A stretch of DNA of 64,000 bases, taken from the NCBI RefSeq assembly GCF_003116095.1, contig NZ_LGRA01000021.1, positions 2,966,361-3,030,360 of the forward strand. Reading direction: 5' to 3'. The DNA comes from Azospirillum sp. TSO35-2 (GTDB lineage: Bacteria; Pseudomonadota; Alphaproteobacteria; Azospirillales; Azospirillaceae). The notes under the pieces were generated by a model that saw nothing but the letters and a program-made list of their open reading frames with translations, searched no databases and was not told the DNA's origin. A program made the translations under genes and the position numbers. Shown one piece after another: positions 57,794-64,000 of this stretch (positions are counted from its first letter, which is position 1; the number at the start of each line of letters is the position of its first letter).

Positions 57794-58471
57794 ATGGAGG
57801 CTTGGATCTTCCAGGTGACGGCCGTGGCCCTGCCGGCCATCCTCGCCATCACCATGCACGAGGCGGCGCACGGGTTCGTCGCCTGGCGGCTGGGCGACGA
57901 CACCGCCTATCGGCTGGGCCGCGTCACCTTCAACCCGATCCGCCACATCGACCCGTTCGGGACGGTGCTGCTGCCGGCGCTGATGTATTTCACCACCGGC
58001 TTCGTCTTCGGCTGGGCCAAGCCGGTGCCGGTCAATTTCGCCCGGCTGGACCATCCGCGGCGCGACATGGTGTGGGTGGCACTCGCCGGGCCGGGGACCA
58101 ACTTCCTGCTGGCGATCGCCTCGGCGGTGCTGTGGCGGCTGGTCAACCCGGACAACAGCACGGTCGAGCTGTGGATCCGCTCGGCCTGCGAGGTGTCGGT
58201 GCTGGTCAACGTCGTCCTGATGGTGTTCAACCTGATCCCGCTGCCGCCGCTGGACGGTGGGCGGGTGGCGGTCGGCATCCTGCCCGACGTGCTGGCGAGG
58301 CCGCTGGCCGGGCTGGAGCGGTTCGGCATGCTGATCCTGCTGGCGGCCATCTTCCTGCTGCCGACGCTGGGGCGGCAGATCGGCGTCGATCTCAATGTCA
58401 TGACCTGGGTGCTGGGCCCGCCGGTGGACGTGGTGATCGACTTCATCCGCGTCCTCACCGGCAACGACTGA
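57794..58471 (+). CDS. Site-2 protease family (M50) membrane metalloprotease
   Basis: A 225-residue inner-membrane protein with about five or six hydrophobic helices. The zinc motif HEAAH lies in the first helix (AITMHEAAHGFVAWRLG). The third ligand region is NLIPLPPLDGGRV. It lacks the PDZ domain of RseP, so it belongs to the short SREBP-type group. GAGGGAG precedes the ATG at 57794. The stop overlaps the scpA start (TGATG), linking it to chromosome-segregation genes. Substrate unknown. Confidence 0.92.
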   Translation: MEAWIFQVTAVALPAILAITMHEAAHGFVAWRLGDDTAYRLGRVTFNPIRHIDPFGTVLLPALMYFTTGFVFGWAKPVPVNFARLDHPRRDMVWVALAGPGTNFLLAIASAVLWRLVNPDNSTVELWIRSACEVSVLVNVVLMVFNLIPLPPLDGGRVAVGILPDVLARPLAGLERFGMLILLAAIFLLPTLGRQIGVDLNVMTWVLGPPVDVVIDFIRVLTGND

Positions 58472-59316
58472 TGGGCGACGTCCCGGCCGAGTGTGTGGCC
58501 GCCGATTCGCCGCGTGACCCGTCGCCCTCCGAACAGCTCCTGCTGGTGCTCGACGGCTTCGAGGGGCCGTTGGACATGCTGCTGGCGCTGGGGCGCGACC
58601 AGAAGGTCGACCTGACGCGCATCTCCATCCTGGAACTGGCCGACCAGTACCTCGCCTTCGTGGCGGAGGCGCGCAAGGTGCGGCTGGAGCTGGCGGCCGA
58701 CTATCTGGTGATGGCGGCGTGGCTGGCCTACCTGAAATCCCGCCTGCTGCTGCCCGAACCGGAGGGCGAGGAGCCGTCGGGCGAGGACATGGCGGCGGCG
58801 CTCGCCTTCCAGCTTCAGCGGCTGGAGGCGATGAAGGAGGCGGCGGCACGGCTGTTCGCCCGGCCGCGGCTGGGCATCGACGTCCACCCGCGCGGCGCGC
58901 CGGAGGATCTCGACCTGCACCGCAAGTCGGTCTACGAGGTGACTCTGTTCGACCTGCTGCGCGCCTATGGCCGGCACCGCGGCCGCAAGGAGGCCGGCGT
59001 CCTGCACATCGCCCCCGTCCGCCTCTATTCGATGGAGGAGGCGGTGCAGCGCCTGTCCGCGCTGCTCGGCCATATGCCGGACTGGGCGACGCTCGCCAGC
59101 TTCCTGCCGGGCGGGGCGGGGGAGGGCGGCGCGCTGCTGACCCGCTCGGCCCTGGCGGCCCATTTCGCCGCGACGCTGGAACTCGCCAAGGCCGGCCGGG
59201 TGGAGTTGCGCCAGGAGGGCGCCTTCGCTCCGCTCTACGTCCGCAGCCGCCGCGGCGACGGCGGTCCCCCCGTGGTCGGCGAAGCCGGCGAGCCAGCAGC
59301 CACCGGAAACACCTGA
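58471..59316 (+). CDS. scpA: Segregation and condensation protein A
   Basis: A 281-residue kleisin subunit of the SMC-ScpAB condensin. It starts with FEGPLDMLLALGRDQKVDLTRISILELADQYL and continues with ADYLVMAAWLAYLKSRLLLPEPE, both hallmarks. The C-terminal winged helix ends near ELRQEGAFAPLYV. It bridges SMC heads and binds ScpB. The ATG overlaps the protease stop codon. scpB follows after 14 bases. Confidence 0.95.
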   Translation: MGDVPAECVAADSPRDPSPSEQLLLVLDGFEGPLDMLLALGRDQKVDLTRISILELADQYLAFVAEARKVRLELAADYLVMAAWLAYLKSRLLLPEPEGEEPSGEDMAAALAFQLQRLEAMKEAAARLFARPRLGIDVHPRGAPEDLDLHRKSVYEVTLFDLLRAYGRHRGRKEAGVLHIAPVRLYSMEEAVQRLSALLGHMPDWATLASFLPGGAGEGGALLTRSALAAHFAATLELAKAGRVELRQEGAFAPLYVRSRRGDGGPPVVGEAGEPAATGNT

Positions 59317-59330
59317 AAGCCCGACCGGTC

Positions 59331-59966
59331 ATGATCAAGGAAGTCACCGACGCGCACGAGGCGGAGGCCCGCATCGGCAAGCTGCGCCTGCTGGAAGCGC
59401 TGCTGTTCGCATCCGCCGAGCCGCTGGACGAGGAAACGCTGGCCGGCCGCATCGGTCCGGAGGTCGGCGCGCTGCTGGAGGAATTGCGCGCCCACTACGC
59501 GCCGCGCGGCGTCAATCTGGTGCGGACCGGCGGCGGCTGGGCGATGCGCACCGCCGCCGATCTCGCCCCGCAGCTTCGCCGCGAGGAGGAGGTGTCGCGC
59601 AAGCTGTCCCGCGCGGCGATCGAAACGCTGGCGATCATCGCCTACCATCAGCCGGTGACGCGGGGCGAGATCGAGTCCATCCGTGGCGTCGCCACCAGCA
59701 AGGGCACGCTGGACCTGCTGATGGAGCATGGCTGGATCCGGCCGGGCCGGCGGCGCGAGACCCCCGGGCGGCCGCTGACCTGGATCACAACCGACCATTT
59801 CCTCGACCATTTCGGGCTGGAATCGCTGCGCGACCTGCCCAGCGTCGACGACCTGCGCGCCGCCGGCCTGCTGGACAGCCGCCCGGTGCTGCTGGGGCTG
59901 GGGGGCATGGGCGACGACGGCGCGCTGCCGTCCGGCGATGGCGATTCCGGTCACGACGGGGAGTAA
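59331..59966 (+). CDS. scpB: Segregation and condensation protein B
   Basis: A 211-residue partner of ScpA with two winged-helix domains. Seen are LRLLEALLFASAEPLDEETLA, LSRAAIETLAIIAYHQPVTRGEIESIRGV and GRPLTWITTDHFLDHFGLESL, all typical. The last about 25 residues (Gly/Asp-rich) are a variable tail. It is followed, after 147 bases, by the tat genes. Confidence 0.95.
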   Translation: MIKEVTDAHEAEARIGKLRLLEALLFASAEPLDEETLAGRIGPEVGALLEELRAHYAPRGVNLVRTGGGWAMRTAADLAPQLRREEEVSRKLSRAAIETLAIIAYHQPVTRGEIESIRGVATSKGTLDLLMEHGWIRPGRRRETPGRPLTWITTDHFLDHFGLESLRDLPSVDDLRAAGLLDSRPVLLGLGGMGDDGALPSGDGDSGHDGE

Positions 59967-60113
59967 CGCAGCTTTTCGCCGGCCGCCGGTCGAATTCCCG
60001 TGAAACCTCAATGACGACGGGTTAAGGATGGTGGGGCGAACGTTGCGGGCTATTGGCCTTTCTGCCATAGTGCCGGCCCGCCGCAAGGCCGTTCGAAACG
60101 TGATAGGCGCGCC

Positions 60114-60371
60114 ATGGGTTCTTTCAGCATCTGGCACTGGATCATCGTTCTTCTGATCGTTCTGCTGCTGTTCGGCGCCGGTAAGTTGCCGAAAGTGATG
60201 GGCGATATCGCGAAGGGTGTGAAGTCCTTCAAGGCGGGCCTCCAGGACGACAGCGACGATGCCGCCTCCGGCGCGAACGCCCCCGGTGCGAACGCCAAGG
60301 TCATCCCGAACCAGCCGGCGGCCAACGCGGCCGAAACGGCGGCCAAGAAGGACGAGGCGGTCCGCGGCTGA
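60114..60371 (+). CDS. tatA: Sec-independent translocase subunit TatA
   Basis: An 85-residue pore-forming subunit. One membrane helix ([34 protein letters not shown]) is followed by an amphipathic helix and a short acidic/Ala tail. The FG hinge between helices is present. It works with TatB and TatC to export folded proteins such as the Moco enzyme at 6-8.6 kb, which has a twin-arginine signal. Confidence 0.96.
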   Translation: MGSFSIWHWIIVLLIVLLLFGAGKLPKVMGDIAKGVKSFKAGLQDDSDDAASGANAPGANAKVIPNQPAANAAETAAKKDEAVRG

Positions 60372-60436
60372 CCGACGGCGCGCAAGGCCGCCTTGTGCGC
60401 CTCCCCCGCTCCCCGCATTCGTGAAGCCGGAAGAAC

Positions 60437-60937
60437 ATGTTCGACATCGCTTGGTCCGAACTGATGGTGATCGCCGTCATCGCTCTCGTGGTCATCGGAC
60501 CCAAGGATTTGCCCAAGGCGATCTTCACGCTGGGCAAATGGGTGCGAAAGGCGAGAGGCGTCGCGCGCGAGTTCCAGACCCACATCGACGACATGATGCG
60601 TGAGACCGAGTTGGACGAGCTTCGCAAGGAAGCCCTGAAGACCCGCGACATGAACATCAAGAAGATGATGGAAGACACCATCGACCCCAAGGGCGAGGTG
60701 GCCAAGGCGTTCGATCCCAAGGGCTTCGACGTCGGGCTGAACGGTCACGCCGGCAGCCCGCCGGAACCCGACCTGCCGCCGGCCTCCGAGGCGGTTCCCG
60801 CCCCGGCCGCCGCGCCCGCGGTGACGGACAGCGCGCCCGCCAGCACGCCCGCGGCCCCGGCCCCGGTGCCGGCCACCACCCCACCGGCGCAACCGGCTCA
60901 CGCCGAGGGCCAGCCGACCGACAAGCACACGCAGTAA
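60437..60937 (+). CDS. tatB: Sec-independent translocase subunit TatB
   Basis: A 166-residue protein starting MFDIAWSELMVIAVIALVVIGPKDLPKAI, the TatB signature with Glu in the membrane helix. An amphipathic helix follows, then a long Ala/Pro-rich tail (about 110-166). It forms the twin-arginine receptor with TatC. Confidence 0.96.
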   Translation: MFDIAWSELMVIAVIALVVIGPKDLPKAIFTLGKWVRKARGVAREFQTHIDDMMRETELDELRKEALKTRDMNIKKMMEDTIDPKGEVAKAFDPKGFDVGLNGHAGSPPEPDLPPASEAVPAPAAAPAVTDSAPASTPAAPAPVPATTPPAQPAHAEGQPTDKHTQ

Positions 60938-60946
60938 AGACGGGCC

Positions 60947-61738
60947 ATGACCGGCGACACGCAGCAGGACGACCTCGAAGACAGCAAGATGCCGCTGATC
61001 GATCATCTGATCGAACTGCGGAACCGGTTGATGTGGGCGATCGGCGCGATCCTGATCGCCTTCCTGCTGTGTTACGCCGTCTCCGACAAGATCTACAATT
61101 TCCTGGTCCAGCCGCTGGCCGACATCCTGGCCGGGCAGGGCCGCCGGATGATCTACACCGGCCTGACCGAAGCCTTCTTCACCTATGTGAAGGTCGCCTT
61201 CTGGGCCGGCTGCTTCATCTCCTTCCCGGTCGTCGCTGGCCAAATCTGGATGTTCGTCGCGCCGGGCCTCTACAAGCACGAGCGCAAGGCGTTCCTGCCT
61301 TTCCTGGTTGCCACCCCGGTTCTGTTCCTGACCGGCGCCGCGCTCGTCTACTACTTCATCTTCCCGATGGCGTGGCGCTTCTTCCTGGGGTTCGAGTACC
61401 ACCCCGGCGGCGACGCCCCGGCGCTGCCGATCGAGTTCGAGGCGCGCGTCGGCGAGTACCTGCATCTGGTGATGTCACTGATCTTCGCCTTCGGCATCGC
61501 CTTCCAGCTGCCAGTGCTGCTGACCCTGCTGATCCGCGTCGGCATCATCACCACCGACACGCTGGCGTCGAAGCGGCGGTACGCCATCGTCTTCGCCTTC
61601 ATCGCCGCGGCCGTCCTGACCCCGCCGGACGTCATCAGCCAGGTCAGCCTGGCGATCCCGATGCTGGCGCTGTACGAGATCTCCATCCTGGTCGGACGCC
61701 GCATCGAGAAGGCCCGTGCCGCCGCCGAGGCGGAATAA
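60947..61738 (+). CDS. tatC: Sec-independent translocase subunit TatC
   Basis: A 263-residue inner-membrane protein with six helices. The N-terminal MPLIDHLIELRNRLMWAIGAIL and the cytoplasmic loop segments (FVAPGLYKHERKAFLPF) are diagnostic. It recognises the twin-arginine signal. It starts 9 bases after tatB, so the three tat genes form one operon. Confidence 0.97.
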   Translation: MTGDTQQDDLEDSKMPLIDHLIELRNRLMWAIGAILIAFLLCYAVSDKIYNFLVQPLADILAGQGRRMIYTGLTEAFFTYVKVAFWAGCFISFPVVAGQIWMFVAPGLYKHERKAFLPFLVATPVLFLTGAALVYYFIFPMAWRFFLGFEYHPGGDAPALPIEFEARVGEYLHLVMSLIFAFGIAFQLPVLLTLLIRVGIITTDTLASKRRYAIVFAFIAAAVLTPPDVISQVSLAIPMLALYEISILVGRRIEKARAAAEAE

Positions 61739-61851
61739 GCCGCCCTGGCTGTCGGCAATAATCCGTCCGTCGTGGACACACCGCCATTCTCGCGCTAAAA
61801 GCACGGTTCGGCCAATGGAAGGCCGCGCCGCGCACCCGGAGCCTTGACCGT

Positions 61852-64000
<2,149 letters not shown>

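Noticed and set aside
61730-61745. GGCGG/CCGCC stem across the tatC stop as terminator
   Set aside because: Only 5 bp, no T-run, and it overlaps the coding end.

Overview
The window is GC-rich DNA from an alphaproteobacterium, most likely Azospirillum or a close Rhodospirillales relative. This is inferred from the gene families and their order: dgt-argS-SPOR-nagZ-M50 protease-scpA-scpB-tatABC, FolK/FolB, an RpoH-type sigma factor, and catabolic islands typical of a rhizosphere bacterium. No plasmid replication gene, phage, insertion sequence or CRISPR array was seen. It holds about 60 protein genes and one tRNA.

Region 1 (1-20 kb) is accessory metabolism. The 3' end of a choline/betaine-type binding protein is followed by a FCD-GntR regulator and a hydroxyproline pathway: 4-hydroxyproline 2-epimerase, DapA-family deaminase and FAD-dependent D-hydroxyproline dehydrogenase. 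The regulator promoter and both arms of the divergent deaminase/dehydrogenase promoter share the exact 9-mer GATTGTATA. Next come a molybdenum hydroxylase triad (2Fe-2S, Moco and triheme cytochrome subunits), an acetate-type permease, and a GST/TetR pair with twin palindromic operators. An eight-gene minus-strand cluster (19.6 to 11.5 kb) then joins PxpA, a biotin carrier, biotin carboxylase, PxpB and PxpC to a TorT-like binding protein and a ribose-type ABC importer. A divergent LysR gene flanks it. I read it as a regulated uptake and ATP/biotin-dependent lactam-opening or carboxylation system.

Region 2 (20-32 kb) is stress and envelope functions. It has a LysR / alpha-beta hydrolase / RND adaptor / RND pump set in which the hydrolase has Asp at the nucleophile position. 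A peptidoglycan-binding lipoprotein lies divergent from an RpoH-type sigma factor preceded by a GGAAC-N16-GTT general-stress promoter. A DUF2243 membrane protein and an OpgC-like acyltransferase follow.

Region 3 (32-50 kb) mixes small envelope proteins, a ClpP paralogue, a glycosyltransferase, a possible collapsed amidohydrolase, a second RND pair with a perfect palindromic operator plus an orphan receiver protein, a 52-residue protein, FolB-like and FolK, lipoproteins, a CoxG-like protein, cytochrome c, PepN and a hybrid histidine kinase.

Region 4 (50-64 kb) is core: tRNA-Ser(UGA), exonuclease III, an ErpA-type Fe-S protein, dgt, argS, a SPOR protein, nagZ, an M50 protease, scpA, scpB, tatABC and the first 716 codons of alaS. 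Several genes here overlap or nearly abut, which suggests long co-transcribed units.
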